Shown here: positions 46,729 to 59,350 of the stretch, piece by piece
Numbering within the stretch: position 1 is the first letter of the stretch
Layout of the letters: each line of letters begins with the position of its first letter
Assembly (NCBI GenBank): GCA_023515745.1
Contig: JALECJ010000255.1
Span: 10,001 to 74,000, forward strand
Length of the DNA stretch: 64,000 nt
Direction: 5' to 3'
Source of the DNA: Amoeboaphelidium protococcarum
Lineage: Eukaryota; Aphelidiomycota; Aphelidea
The notes under the pieces: generated by a model
What the model was told of the DNA's origin: nothing
Database searches by the model: none
What the model saw: the letters and a program-made list of their open reading frames with translations, nothing else
Made by a program: the position numbers and the translations under genes

Positions 46729-49038
46729 ATGGGGTACATGTAAGATGGAATAAATAAGCTGTTTCTTAATATTGATCAAGATTATGGTCAGTTAGTGAAT
46801 GGAGTGAAGAATGTGGCCATGTCTATAGCTAAAGATTGGGACAATTCTGCAGAGGCGCTGTCTAACGCGTTCACTGCCTGCGTGTCTGAGTTGCCTGACA
46901 AGAGCCAGATCTTTGCAGCGGTACTAGCACTAGTCGCGTAATAAGACTCTGATGTGGTATAGAAACTCTTGGATTAATTAAAATTCCTACTGGACCAATA
47001 TTTAGTAAATTAGGAATGGCGTAAAGTGAAATTGTTGGTTCGGTATTTGATTGAGCTGTGTCGCTTGAATCTTTTGTAGTTGGATGAAATTGTGGGTATT
47101 TACCAGGTATTTAGTAAGTAGATTTAGAATTAGTAATTGGACGCGTATTCAAGAGATATTTACTGCTACTTGATAATGTCCACTCTGCCGTATGGCGTAG
47201 AGATAATGTACAGCCAACAGTTGACTTCTCTGTAGTCCATCTGGTAGTCTGTGAGTGATTATCTGTCTAATGAGGAGGTAGTGACCAGAATATAATCTAT
47301 TGCACAGAAGCGATAGGTGTTTAGTAATTGTCCATTCCCATAGCCTGCGTTGCTGCTTTAATTGCGAGACTAGATTGAAGTCATGATCGCGTAATTATAA
47401 GATGGAAAGCCTATTGGTAGCTAGCTGATTAATCTTGATGTTTATGAGTAGTTCTAACCTATGATGTCTGCATCTTCTGCCAAAGTATTGTCCTTTGGAC
47501 CTGTGATGATTCCGCCTAATCTAGTGCTGCGTAGATATGAAATCTTGTATTAGCCATAGATTTAGTTGTATCACCCAGAGTTTGTCAGTGATAAGGGACT
47601 GTTAAATCTAGCACTTCCTGATTGCAAGTCTATCGATTGGTACTTATTGAATGACCAGCTGTAGGACTTGGTGGTTGTATTCTCTCACAATTATCCTCAA
47701 ATGATTGAGTACTATAACAAGGTGTATTTCAAGAGTAATTTCAGTCCTAGGATTAATCCTCATCAGGCGTTGACCTAATTGCTTGTGGCGGAGATTATCA
47801 GTCCATGTAGACACTCTTTTATGGAAGATGTTAACGAGAGAAGTTAGCAGTATCTGAATCATACGTACTTTTCCACTCTGATTGTGAATCTTTGTAATGC
47901 TTTCAAGAAGGATTATCCTCAAGTGTTGGGCAAAGTATTTTATACTCTATTTGATCGCTTGAATCATCTTAATGCTGCGTAGAGGATTAGCTTCTCCAAG
48001 TGGTTTGCATTCCATATTAGTAATTTTGATTTCAGATGGAATTTCAAAGCTTGGATGGCCACAGTGTCTGATAGTGAAGGTGGTGGTGAACTAAGTGGAA
48101 TATAGTCACAATTTATAAAAGAATCACTGGTGAAAGCTATTGACTTGGCGTATTATGAACGCGTTTAGAAAGCTCTCCCTCAGGATGTGGATATGAGCTC
48201 CGTTATGCCAGCTGAACCTGCACCTTAGTTCTGGTTCGCCACTGCTACGGACGATGGTGCCAGTGCTGATGAAGTGGCTCTTGTTGATCAGCTACTGACC
48301 GCTATTAAAAACAATCTACCAACTGCTGAATTTGTAGATTAGGTAAAAAAGTTTTACGCGGATAATTAGGAGAGTATCAAGTGCAAGTGCGGCGACAAGA
48401 TGGAAGGTGAAGCTGAAGGATCGGCTTACAGTCGCTTCGTGTTCACCCAAGCTGTACTGCATTTGGGTAATAAAAGTGTTAGTCATTTGTTGCACGCCTT
48501 GGATAGAACAAAGGATACTTTGAAGTTGTTATTGTCGTTGGATGATGCGTCTGACTCTAGTGCTTTGAAGGCACAGTCGCAAATGCTAGACTCTGCTTAT
48601 AGCTATTGGTCTCTGAATGTGCAAATGCTCAAGGTTTGCATCAAGTATTTAGTGGATTATGAAATCATATCCCCTGAAGGTGTCGTCAACTGGCTTTTCA
48701 CTTCCACTGAAGTTGATCGTTAGAGCTACTTTGTGCTGGAGTTGATTAATATTGTATCCACCAGACTCGAAAACTCGATCGCTGTGGCTGTAATGTCTAG
48801 CGATATGGACAAAGAGTCTTAGATTGAGGCATTACGTCTGCAGATTTGTCAATTCTACGTGGTTTGTCTAGATAGAATGGCTGATGCGAGTCAGAGTGAA
48901 GATGGAAATCCCGTTAAAGAAGACTTTGTGTAGGCATTCATTGCTAAACATCGTGAACAACTTTCAACTTATAGCAGCGAAATTTCCGCGAAACTTCAAG
49001 AATTGGGTAAAGATTAAGTAATTGCACTGCTCCAATGA
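46729..49038 (+). CDS. NCBP1: nuclear cap-binding protein large subunit CBP80
   Basis: A 769-residue intronless protein (human CBP80 has 790). With CBP20 it binds the m7G cap of pol II transcripts and guides splicing, export and first-round translation. The N-terminal MIF4G-type helical repeats include LFLNIDQDYGQLVNGVKNVA and RKVKLLVRYLIELCRLNL. Later parts include FFGPV-like VLSFGPVMIPPNL, ISNFDFRWNFKAWM (compare the family's 'SNFQFRWSWxxW') and FTQAVLHLGNKSVSHLLHAL, RYxx-style CBP80 middle and C-terminal domains. It is exceptionally rich in TAA/TAG glutamines, with several per 100 codons. The last codons are GAT TAA ... CAA TGA, so TAA is read even near the end. Confidence 0.9.
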
Positions 49039-49314
49039 ATACTTTATAATCTCTAATAATTTAGTATATATTCTTACTTTGTATTATTTTCAAGTTTCAA
49101 GCTTTGATAATAATAACTAGGAGTCCTTAATGTAGAGATTACGTCAACAGTTGATCAATCCTTCGCGCTTCGTCGACGCGACAAGTTTCATCTTTGAACA
49201 ACGACAAGACACGTCAGATTTAACATTGAATTGTATTGTCTTATTAACATCTACACTTTTAGTAAATTATCATATCTACGCTTTACTACCTGCCTGATAC
49301 CTTTTATATTCTGA

Positions 49315-51000
49315 ATGCCCAATTCGATGAACGTTTAGTAGGATTTCCTTCTACAAGAGTGATTAATAATCTGACGGTGATTGAGTGTATGTAGAACTAA
49401 TAACAACAACAACAATAAGAGTAAGATCAGCAATAGTCCCACTTCAATTGTTGTATTTGGAGCCTCTGGAGATTTGGCAAAAAGTAAGTTCAGTATTTTT
49501 ATTATCGCTATCTAATACAGTCATCTATCTACTAATCAATTAAATAGTGTAGAAAAGACGTATCCTGCTCTGTTCAAGCTGTATAAGAATCACTACCTGC
49601 CGTAAAAGTTCTTAATCATTGGCTATGCCCGTTCTAAGTTGGAAATTGAAGACTTTCGCACTCGAGTCACTGAGAAGATCAAGACCAGCTCTGATGAAGA
49701 CAAGGCTCTGTTGAAGAAGTTTAGATCTGCTCTAGAGTATCACCATGGGGGGTATGATGAGTCTAAATCATTCAAGCACTTGTAAAAGAGAATTGAGCAG
49801 TTTGAGAAGGATAGTGGTTGTAACGACAAGAGCGAGGGTAATAAGCCTTGCAGAATCTACTACCTTGCACTGCCACCTTCTTAGTTCTACCCTGTGAGTA
49901 AAGAGTTGAAGGAGAATGTGTACAGTGATCAGGTGGTGAATCGTTTGATTGTGGAGAAGCCTTTTGGACGTGATTTGGAATCTTCTAATAAACTAGCCTC
50001 TCAGCTGGGACCTCTATTTACGGAGGCTGAGATCTTTAGAATTGATCATTATCTCGGTAAGGAGATGGTGAAGAATTTGTTGGTGCTAAAGTTTGCCAAC
50101 GTGTTCTTTAGCGGTGTATGGAATCGCCATTACATTGACAATGTGCAAATCACATTTAAAGAGACTTTTGGTAGTGAGGGACGCGGCGGATACTTTGACG
50201 AGTATGGTATTATCCGTGATGTGATATAGAATCATCTCCTGCAGGTGCTCAGTGTTGTCGCTATGGGACGCCCCGTTGATCTGAATGGAGAGTCTATTCG
50301 TGATGAGAAGGTGCGTGTGCTCAAGTCTATACCTCCCATCAGAATTGAAGATTGCGTTCTGGGTCAGTATGTAAAGAGTGCTGATGGTTCTAAACCTGGG
50401 TACCAAGATGATAAGACTGTCCCTGATGGCTCTAAATGTCCAACATACGCTGCAGTTGTAATGTATGTGCAGAATGACACGTGGGCCGATGTTCCGTTTA
50501 TTGTCAAAGCTGGTAAAGCTCTGAATGAGACCAAGAGTGAAGTTCGCATCCAATTCTCTGATGTTCCCGGCTCCCTGTTTCCCAACATCAGCCGTAATGA
50601 ACTGGTAATTCGTGTGCAGCCTAATGAAGCCATCTACATGAAGATGATGAACAAGAAGCCCGGCCTGGGAATGGAGACTACGATCAGTGAGTTGGATCTA
50701 TCTTATGATGTAAGATATAGTGAGGCACAGATTCCAGATGCTTATGAGTCTCTAATCCTCGATGTTCTGAATGGTGAGAAGACGAATTTCGTGCGTGATG
50801 ATGAGTTGGAGGCTGCATGGAAGATTTTCACACCACTGCTGCACAAGATTGAAAAGTCTGGCATTGAACCGAAAAAGTATGAATATGGTAGTCGTGGTCC
50901 AGAGGGTGTTGATGACTTTGTGAAGAAGTACGGCTTTGTTCGTCACCAGCAAGAATACCAATGGTCACCTGTAACTGCTTAACAGAAGAACAAGTTATGA
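49315..51000 (+). CDS. ZWF1: glucose-6-phosphate 1-dehydrogenase
   Basis: Exons 49315-49337, 49395-49483 and 49553-51000 (introns of 57 and 69 bases, ending TATGTAG and AGTGTAG) encode 519 residues. The enzyme oxidises glucose 6-phosphate and makes NADPH, the electron donor that the NOX protein would use. Motifs: [19 protein letters not shown] (NADP site, spanning intron 2), EKPFGRDL, and the active-site [21 protein letters not shown] starting at about residue 200. The splice of intron 2 restores the conserved [12 protein letters not shown] block exactly. Exon 1 is inferred from frame and splice signals and encodes MPNSMNV; the next glutamine codon, TAA, is split by the intron. Ends TAA CAG ... 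TTA TGA. Confidence 0.95.
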
Positions 51001-51899
51001 GACTGAAGCAATCTTGAACATGAGTAGCAATATATAAGAAATTTATGAAATTCGTACTAATTAATGCTGTTCATCACGTTTAATTTAATTTAGTTCTTTT
51101 ACTACAGATGAGGGCCTTCTAACTACAGTGTAAATAAAAGAGAGGTGAAACGCGTCGTTCACCATAAAGGAAAGTAAAGATCTCAAGATGATGATGATCT
51201 GAAATTGTGAGTGTGTGAGTCACCGTTAGGGGCCAACATCAAAGGTAAAGAGAAACGCTTAGCGAGTGAGTGAGAGAGAGAACGGAGAGATGAAACGAAA
51301 TCTAGCCCAATCGGCTGCCACATGACTTTCGGCTCAATTACCGACGACGACTGAGAAAGAAAAGTGCAGAGAGTGGAGAGGCGGAGAATGAAAATAAAAT
51401 GCGGCAATCACACAACGTTGACATGTGGCAATAGAAAGGGTGAATCTGAAATATGAAAAGATTAACGTGCCCACCAGACTTTAGATTAAACACACTTAAA
51501 AGAAAGCCTGATGATTAAAGAAAATAATTAAATAAACATATTTTCCATCTTACAAAAATAGTAATACTAATTAAATGACTGAGAGCAAGATGTACAAAGA
51601 GAGGAGAGAGGAGAAGGAAATGAGTGAAATGCGAAACGCCTCATCGCCCGCTCGTTCCGCCCGTCAGTTTCTTTAACTCATTTCACATTTCACAGTTCTC
51701 TCTCTCTCGTTCGCTTTCTCTTTCATTTCGTTCTTTAGTTTGCTAAACAACAACAACGACAACAACAAGTGCAGCAACAACAACAGCTTCCTTCATTCTA
51801 TCTAAATAAGTGTGAATTTGTCTGTAAAGTTACTCTGACTAGTATACATTTCCGTTGTTATTATTATAATAGTAAAAAGGTTGATAAAATTAAGTTGAA
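51001..51899. promoter_or_regulatory. intergenic / 14-3-3 promoter and 5' UTR
   Basis: Nearly 900 bases without a gene. The distal part is purine-rich (AGAGAGGAGAGAGGAGAAGG near 51600), followed by pyrimidine runs (CTCTCTCTCTCG near 51705) and an AAC/CAA-rich leader (51745-51785). AATGAGTGAAATG near 51620 can pair with CATTTCAC / ACTCATTTCAC near 51677, a possible hairpin. Polypyrimidine tracts close to the start fit a strongly expressed gene. Confidence 0.45.
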
Positions 51900-52764
51900 A
51901 TGGCATCTCGTGAAGACAGTATATACATGGCCAAGTTGGCTGAATAGGCTGAGCGTTTTGATGGTAAGATTTCCCCCTCTCTACTATTATGTTTATATTT
52001 ACATCGCTCTGTTTTATAAGAATGTTCACTTTTTGGTGAACTATCTTTTTTCCAAGTGTTTATGTGTAGAAATGGTTGGATTCATGAAGGAGATTGCAAA
52101 GTCTGGCCAAGAGTTGACTGTGGAGGAGCGCAACCTGCTCTCTGTGGCATACAAGAATGTTATCGGTGCTCGCCGTGCCTCCTGGCGTATTGTCTCCTCT
52201 ATTGAGTAGAAGGAGGAGAGCAAGGGCAATGCTAGCCATGTCGAGAAGATCAAGGGCTACCGTACAAAGGTTGAGAAGGAGCTGAGCGATGTGTGTAATG
52301 ACATTCTGAAAGTGCTGGACGACCACCTGATCCCGGGCGCACAGAGCGGTGAGAGCAAGGTGTTCTACTACAAGATGAAGGGTGACTACCACAGATACTT
52401 GGCTGAATTTGCTACCGGTGACCTGCGCAAGGATTCTTCAGAAAAGGCACACCAGGCATACAAGGCTGCCACTGAGATTGCCACCACCGAACTGGCTCCT
52501 ACTCACCCAATCCGTCTTGGTCTTGCGCTGAACTACTCAGTGTTCAACTACGAGATCTTGAACTCACCTGAGCGTGCGTGCCAGTTGGCCAAGCAGGCTT
52601 TCGATGACGCTATTGCCGAGTTGGATACTCTGAACGAGGAGTCTTACAAGGATTCCACGTTGATCATGCAGCTGCTGCGTGACAATCTGACTCTGTGGAC
52701 CAGCGACCTGCAGGATGAGGGTGAGAAGGCTGAAGATAAGCCTGCTGCTGGCGCTGCTGAATGA
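51900..52764 (+). CDS. BMH1: 14-3-3 protein
   Basis: Exons 51900-51963 and 52070-52764 with a 106-base intron (GTAAGA...GTGTAG) encode 252 residues. 14-3-3 dimers bind phosphoserine partners in signalling. The match is near-perfect: YMAKLAEQAERFDEMV across the intron, [43 protein letters not shown]-type [10 protein letters not shown], and [27 protein letters not shown]. Two of the glutamines, in LAEQAER (51945-51947) and SSIEQKEE (52207-52209), are TAG at positions that are almost always Gln in this family, which makes this one of the best proofs of the code. The acidic tail ends GAAE. Confidence 0.98.
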
Positions 52765-53016
52765 GTGTAGTAGTTGTAGCGGTAGTAGTAATAATAGTAG
52801 TAATTAGTGCAGTGGGATTGAATTTGGGCTATCGCTGAGGCTGAATGAAATAGTAATAAAACCATCTTTGGTTAACTCTTACTATGTTTTATTTTTTTAC
52901 CCTTTAATTTTTGTAATCCTCAGTGTACTTTAATACGTGATAATATCATAAACTCTGTATTGAGAGAACTTCTTAGTCTTTAATTGTTTTTGCGGTAAGA
53001 CTTTACCAACAACGGA

Positions 53017-53660
53017 ATGAGTTTGGACGTTGCTTGTGTTGGCATTGTGGGGCCAAAGGTTAGATTATCATCATCATATTACTTTTATTTAATAGTGTTA
53101 TGTATAGCGATACTGAAGTGTAGAATAATCCGCTGTATGTAAAGAATTATGCTGATGGTGTCCGCGACATTACTATGCATTATATTGTGCACACTGTCCT
53201 GGACATGATTGAAGACAAACGTACGTGCGTCATTTTATCGCTTATCCGCCTATATATCTTTAATGGTAAATATTAAATATCATATGAAATGCGTGTAGTG
53301 CAAATTGGAGGAAATGTGAAGAATAGCGAGCTTTATATGGGGCTTTTATATGCACTTGAAGAGTATAACGTGTATGGTCAAGTATCAAACACCAAAGTGA
53401 AGTTTATCGTTATCATTCACGCTGGCGACAATCTACCCAAAGATGCCGATATAAAAGCTGTAAGATATATTATTTGATTTAATGTAAGTAATCGTTAACT
53501 GTATTATTGTGATTTTGTGTAGTTGCTGCGTAATATTAATATTGCCTATTAGGCGTTAACTTTTAATCCGTTCTATGAAGATGTTCAGGATAATGGACGG
53601 ATGATCGACAGCAGATCATTTGATGATGCGATTCAGCGAATAGTGACAAGATTAAGATGA
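53017..53660 (+). CDS. TCA17: TRAPP complex subunit 2-like (Trappc2L/Tca17)
   Basis: Four exons: 53017-53058, 53124-53220, 53299-53459, 53523-53660 (introns of 65, 78 and 63 bases, all ending GTGTAG) encode 145 residues. Longin-type sedlin-family proteins assemble the TRAPPII/III tethering complexes for Rab activation at the Golgi. Landmarks: CVGIVGPKNNPLYVKNY across intron 1, MHYIVHTVLDMIEDK, SELYMGLLYALEEYNVYGQV, NTKVKFIVII, and FNPFYEDVQDNG-type C-terminal part with RSFDDAIQRI. Splicing restores the family alignment at each junction. One TAG glutamine (YQA, near 53552). Convergent with the BRE4-like gene; stops are 50 bases apart. Confidence 0.93.
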
Positions 53661-53710
53661 ACAAGTTGTTTATTACAAGCATTTATCTCTTAACAATTTT
53701 ATTAATCATT

Positions 53711-56700
53711 TCAAATATCATCATCAAACGATGTGGATAGTCTAACATCAGGATCCACGTTGTACAGGGGACTTAGCAGAGGAACTGTCTCAGACACGCG
53801 CCTATTATTAATGTCCAGACTCTGACTATTATTATAAGTGGCGGCAGGTGGAATCATTGCTGAATCCAAATTATTGGTTGATCTATAGTTTCCACCATTT
53901 CTTGATGTAGAATAATTATTACCATTACTATTACTGTTCTTACCATTGCTATTACTTGTAGTAGTAGCAGGAGTACCTAGCATGAATTAAGATACTGGGC
54001 GGAGAGGAGTACTCCTTTTGAAAGACTCTTCAATCTCCAGACTTCTCAGATTACCCCACTGATCAGCACGGTTATGATGCACGGGAGTACTTGGAGATGT
54101 GATATCAATCAATTGATCTGCAGTCTGCATGTTCATCTTCTAATCAGCTGTGGTAGTAGCTGGCTGCATGGAGATGACATCCGCAAAGATTTCACCGAAT
54201 AGCTTCTTCAACACACCGCCAATCTTCTCCAGTTCGACAATTACGTCTTCCATCGCCAGCTAGTACGCGTAATAGTTGATAAACTTCCTGGTAATCAGCT
54301 GCTCGTCTGCATTGGATTCATCAAATGGCAGAGTTTTAACATCATCATCGTCATCATATGAAGAGGAAGAAGAGCCCTATGAAGACATTGATGACTTGCG
54401 AGCACCGATAAGCGCCTTCAGCTGCTCCATCAGACGACGCCTGGCTTAGCGTGCTGGAGGCAAGAATGTTGGTAGTGGCTGCTTGAGCAATAGACATCCA
54501 CCAAACAAGTAGAATAGTAACAGAACTTATCCAACCATTTCCTTTCTATAAGGATGTAGTTACTGTAATAGCTGCATAGAATCTACTTCAGCCTATTACT
54601 AATTAGGATGAAATGCTCCCGACTACTATGGTGCAAAGCCGAGGATTAAATCATCCTGTAACAATGTCCCTCCCCTAGATCTACTGCGAGAATGTTACCT
54701 TTTCTCATTAGCCTGATGATCAGACTCTACAGGTGACTATAATATATCCTGCCTGACTTCTTCTCCCATAATATCGACATTGTTAGCGATTGCCACTCTC
54801 ATAGCCACAAACTTATCAAGTATGTTCTAGCAACAGGTCAACAGATCCTTATAAATCTACACCGGAAAAGGACCTTTAAGACGAGGCTCCAATCTGGTGA
54901 GTGGCAGCAAATTGTTTAGCTGTACTAATTCATTATGCAGACGCAACTCGAAGGCCATAAAGTACTAAAGAGTATCATCTGTGGAAAGCATGTCGAATCT
55001 GGCGTAATAATAACGATGAATAGTGTCGGCGCGAATACCATCAATAAACTTACTCGTATCCTCCTATTCAGAATTGTAATTAAACACCTCCACTAGTCTA
55101 CTGTATAGCAAGCCCATACTAATAAGGAGATTACTAGCTCCCTTTCTCAACTCAACACGAGCCTCATACGGCCACACGTACCAACTTACTATTAGACCGA
55201 CGATAATACCCACAATGACCATGAGAGATCTCATGTATGCCAATTGAATGATTGAGTAATCCCATCCTGGATTATCAACATTGCCCACGTCTGCAAGTAG
55301 AATGGCACAAAGAGCAACCAGAGTCACTTGGCCTACTCGAGGATATTTTGAATACAGATTTACGTAAAAGCACGGCACAGCAAATATAGACACCAACGCA
55401 CCGAGGCCAAATGAATTATGACTAACTGCCAACCACACGGCTATTGAATACAAAGCACCGATAATAGTACCCAAAATCCTATAAAGACCAGAACTGTTGG
55501 TGCCGCCACTGGTAGGAGATAGAACAACCAGAAACGATAGTATGGACCAAGAACCGCGATAGAGCTTGAAAGTCTCTGCAGTGGACGGTAAGAAAGCGAA
55601 TATGCTCATCAGTACAATTACTACGGCAGATTTAAAGGCAAATTTTATCGTATGACTCTAACCAATATTGGACAAGATTCTCCAAAACATTAAACGATAC
55701 CTGACCATCCATAGTTTATCTGTAGACACTTTATTAACGGTAGTCGGAGCCTTGACGTATTAAGAATTTTGCGATTAAACATATGCAACATAGTCTACTT
55801 CATCTCCATCAACTGATGATATATGTTCCAAATCCTAGATACTATCACGATCACTTTGAGTCTCCTATTCACTTAATTACTAAATGTCATTACCCACTAT
55901 GGCCTACTTTACTCCACTGATATCGCCATGTATCACATCAATCAAACTGGCAAGACCTTTGACAAACTCAACCATACAAAACGCGTAGAAATATACCAAA
56001 AATGCTTCATCACGCAGAGAGGATGCAGAGTTAGATGAATATAATTTCATGAGAGACTTTGTTTAAACCGCATTAAAATTGGCCAATTGATTGACACATT
56101 TAATCTTGAGAGCTTACAGAATTCGCAATTTCTCGATCTTTGATATTGACGCGGTCCATTGCTACTAATCCTGCAGAATAATAAAGCACTGATACAGAAT
56201 CTCTTACGACAATTACAGAAGAGAGCGAAGTCCAGAGGCAACACTTTAGATGTACATGAGCATCACCTCTACTCGTTTACTATCGCGATTAGTCTCTTTC
56301 AAAGCATCTAGCCATGTCTGCATCTTCTTCACTGAACTATGCATTCCACCAACGTGCTAGTTTAATGATTAAAAAACATGAGTAAGGCCTCCAACTGTAT
56401 GACAAAATTCAAATCTAGCCTCATCGATAGAAGTTACGAGTTTATCCACAAACTATTCCAAATTATCAAGCTAAGACTCTACTCCGTCAATAGAGGCTGT
56501 ATCCACCAACAGGAACTAGTCTGTCAATTGCTACAACAAACATTATAGCTAGTATAAAATCTGATGAATATTTTTCTAGTAAACGCGCCCAGAAAATTAA
56601 GGAAATATCAGCAGAGAGCAGAGCGGAGACAGCAAAGCACCAGCGAGAAGTGGAATAAAAGCCCGGTTACTCAAAGTCTAAGTGAAGCCATAGATGATGA

Positions 56701-57088
56701 GAAACTGAGTGACAATCGTGCTGCTATACACGGACGCGCGTGAATATCGAGCCTTCAGAAACGAGAGGATGAAACCGCTCACAAAGAGCAGAGAGAGACG
56801 CGTGAGCCAACCGTCATGACCAACAGCAGTCGGAATATACAACAGCAGAAAAGCAAGTGATATTCCGAATAGAGTATACAGTGTTGATTCTAGCATCATA
56901 CCAACAGATTTCACGGGATTATTAAACAGCACAGCCAGGGATACGAAGTGTGATTGAAATCCTAGCCATGTCTGTAACGCGGGCACCAGTGTGAACAACG
57001 TGGATATCACAAATGTAACAGTCGCCTTAAATACACCAATAATAATTTAATCCCTCCTTGATTATACAATGGGTGTTGGTATCTGCAT
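53711..57088 (-). CDS. BRE4: BRE4-like FUSC-family membrane protein
   Basis: A 1125-residue intronless protein with two membrane blocks of the fusaric-acid-resistance / aromatic-acid-exporter fold. Block 1 (about residues 20-140) has TLFTLVPALQTWLGF, SVGMMLESTLYTLFGISLAF and SSTIVTQFLIIYGF. Block 2 (about 490-660) has GSWSILSFLVVLSPTSGG, GLYRILGTIIGALYSIAVWL and IVGIIVGLIVSWYVWPYEAR. Between them and after block 2 are long cytosolic helical regions with very many TAA/TAG glutamines. The C-terminal 100 residues are Asn/Ser-rich with a possible LLSPL sorting signal. Yeast Bre4 is linked to brefeldin A sensitivity and endocytosis; substrate is unknown. Divergent from the WD40 gene. Confidence 0.85.
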
Positions 57089-57491
57089 TTTTCTTATAAT
57101 TACACCACTTATTTATCCCAAATCAGCAAATTAAAGAACTCGATCACAATGTTAAATTAACATTTGAACTGAGCCTTCGTGCAGCCAATCACTTGATCGC
57201 TCAAGTTGTGATCAAAAATCAATTCGCGTTTCACCAAAAAGCGTTTCGGGAATTTTCTTTGAAACGCCAATAACAGCAGCGCGATCATATTTCTTTTGGG
57301 TAAGTTAATTGATTTAGCTTTAGCTGTACTATACTCTTCAGTTTTTGAAATACTATTTTGTATTTAAATTTGTTTAGTATAAAATTCAGCGAGGTCTTAT
57401 TTGATCATAGCTTATCATTCTTTTTTCTCTATCAATCACGCTTGTCAATATTGTCAAATTTTACAAATTGAGTATCAATAATATTCGTGCG
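57089..57491. promoter_or_regulatory. divergent promoter region BRE4-like / WD40 gene
   Basis: 403 bases between divergent starts. It includes GTTTCACC near 57229, AGCGTTTCGGG near 57240 and TTGAAACGCC near 57260, a small group of GTTTC/GAAAC boxes like those near 23.3 kb. No gene is seen. Confidence 0.45.
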
Positions 57492-59003
57492 ATGAAAACG
57501 GGCTTTAAGTAGTTATAAGATTCAGAATAATTGGAATCCGATGAGCATTTGAGATAATTTAGAGGGAATCTCATTGCATTAAATTCATCTGGGAAATATC
57601 TCTTTGTAGCTGTTGGTAACGCTATAAGTGTTTACCTGGTTGGTGATAAAAAAGTTTATTCAGACACTATCATCAAATTTGAGCATCCTCAAGCTGTAGA
57701 TGCACCAGCTGAAAGTGCCACTGATAGATCTCCGGCGCCGATAAACGCGCTCAGAATTGGGTATTTGGGCAGTCAAGAGATTCTGGTGGCTGTGGACGAT
57801 GCCGGCTTGGTGATGGTGTACAATCTCTATCCAGAAGCTCCGATCGAGGAAGTGTTCAGAGTTAAGGGAACAAAGTCGACCTTGAGTGGAATGAAATCGC
57901 CTTTAATTTTGAAAAATGAGATATCTACGTGGTCTATCGCTCTGAATCGATAGAGGCGACATATAGCTGTTGGTGCTAACAATCACAAGATTAGGATATG
58001 GAAACTATCTGTAGAGGAAGCCGTGAATTAATCTGACGTGGATCATTTTGATATTGATGCTCATGATCACAATATACCAACATTGGACTATTCTCCGTGT
58101 GGAAGGTTCCTCGTCAGTGGCTCAGTAGATGGAAGTGTCAGAATTTGGGATGCCCGCAATGACTATAAAATGGTAGGGAATTTATCTTTACGCGATGCTT
58201 TTTATTAAAATGTGGAATCTAATCAAGTGGAAGAAACTGATAGTTATGTGTGGGGAGTGCGATGCTTAGATTTTGACAATGTGCCGTCTATAAATCCATT
58301 TACGAACGTGAGTAATGCCGAGATCCTTCATCATACTAGAGATAGACCCTCTAGAATAAAGCAAATTGTATACTAGTACTTTAAAATGGCATTGCGTCTT
58401 ATTTAGGAAACAAGCGACTCAATTGATTAGATAATGCATCATTTTGGTGATCATTATGACAGTGAAGTGAATGAGGCGAAGAGTTATGATTAGATTTTTG
58501 GCCTAGATGATGCACTCGAGAGATAATAACCTTCAGTGTATTGTCCTTTATCGTCTGAATACAAAGAACAAAACCTCTTAATAATGGTCAGTCTGAAGAA
58601 TGCTATTGTATTGATCACATTTGGCACACAGGACGGAAGCTTTAATATACATTGTATTGTGAATAACGCGCTCAGTAGTTGTCGTAAAAGTGTTTTGGGA
58701 TTGGAAGTGGAATATTCGGATGATACTAATGCTGAAGTTGATCCAGAAGTTGCGGATCTTATTGCTGAAGAGTTAGAAAGTGAAGATTTTTTTGATAGAA
58801 TTGATTTTGTCGCATAGACTTTAAAGTATGATCGAATTTTTTTCACTGAAATGCTGAATGGTAGTGATGGTGTTGTAGCTATTGGAGGGAATTGCGGTGC
58901 GATGGCTTTGTACCAGTTAGTACAATGTTCATAAGAGGCGCGCATATATACTGCAGATACTTGCCTATTCGAGATCTAATTGATGAAAGAGGCGCGCACT
59001 TGA
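57492..59003 (+). CDS. WD40-repeat protein, Crt10-like
   Basis: A 503-residue protein. The N-terminal FRGNLIALNSSGKYLFVAVG-type strand and NAISVYLVGDK begin the propeller; later blades include HIAVGANNHKIRIWKL and the clearest WD repeat, LDYSPCGRFLVSGSVDGSVR with IWDARNDYK. An acidic stretch (EELESEDFFDRIDF) sits near residue 435. The layout resembles fungal Crt10, a regulator of ribonucleotide reductase genes that acts with a Cul4-type ligase, but this protein is shorter and the call is tentative. TAA/TAG glutamines are common at the start (KQLQDSEQ). The terminal region contains two copies of AAGAGGCGCGCA about 60 bases apart. Confidence 0.6.
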
Positions 59004-59350
59004 AACAATGTTGATCATCTAAGCCCCACAGAGTCTTCTGTTGATACTTGATCGACGCGTGTGCTAACATTCATGTTAACGTAACACCTGGTCATGAGGC
59101 TGATACCACATCTCGGTGCTGAGTGGCGTACTGATCTTCCCACGCCTCTTGTCGCTACCGATGTTTCCCACGCCTTGAGTTATATATGCGGATGCCTGAG
59201 TACATCCTTCTTTTTATGATCATCGTGTTAATATAGTCTTTACTTATTTACACGTTTTATCTTCTACCTTGCCTATTGAGTGGTCCTCCATAGAGTTTTC
59301 GTGTACATCTCACTTATTGGCTTCTCGAACGTAACATTCATCGTTTCTCG
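59004..59350. other. intergenic region upstream of tRNA-Val
   Basis: No protein gene. About 59085-59200 is GC-richer than its surroundings, with self-complementary pieces such as CTCGGTGCTGAG, and is followed by a TTTTT run at 59211; a small structured RNA is possible but no family was recognised. Confidence 0.35.
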
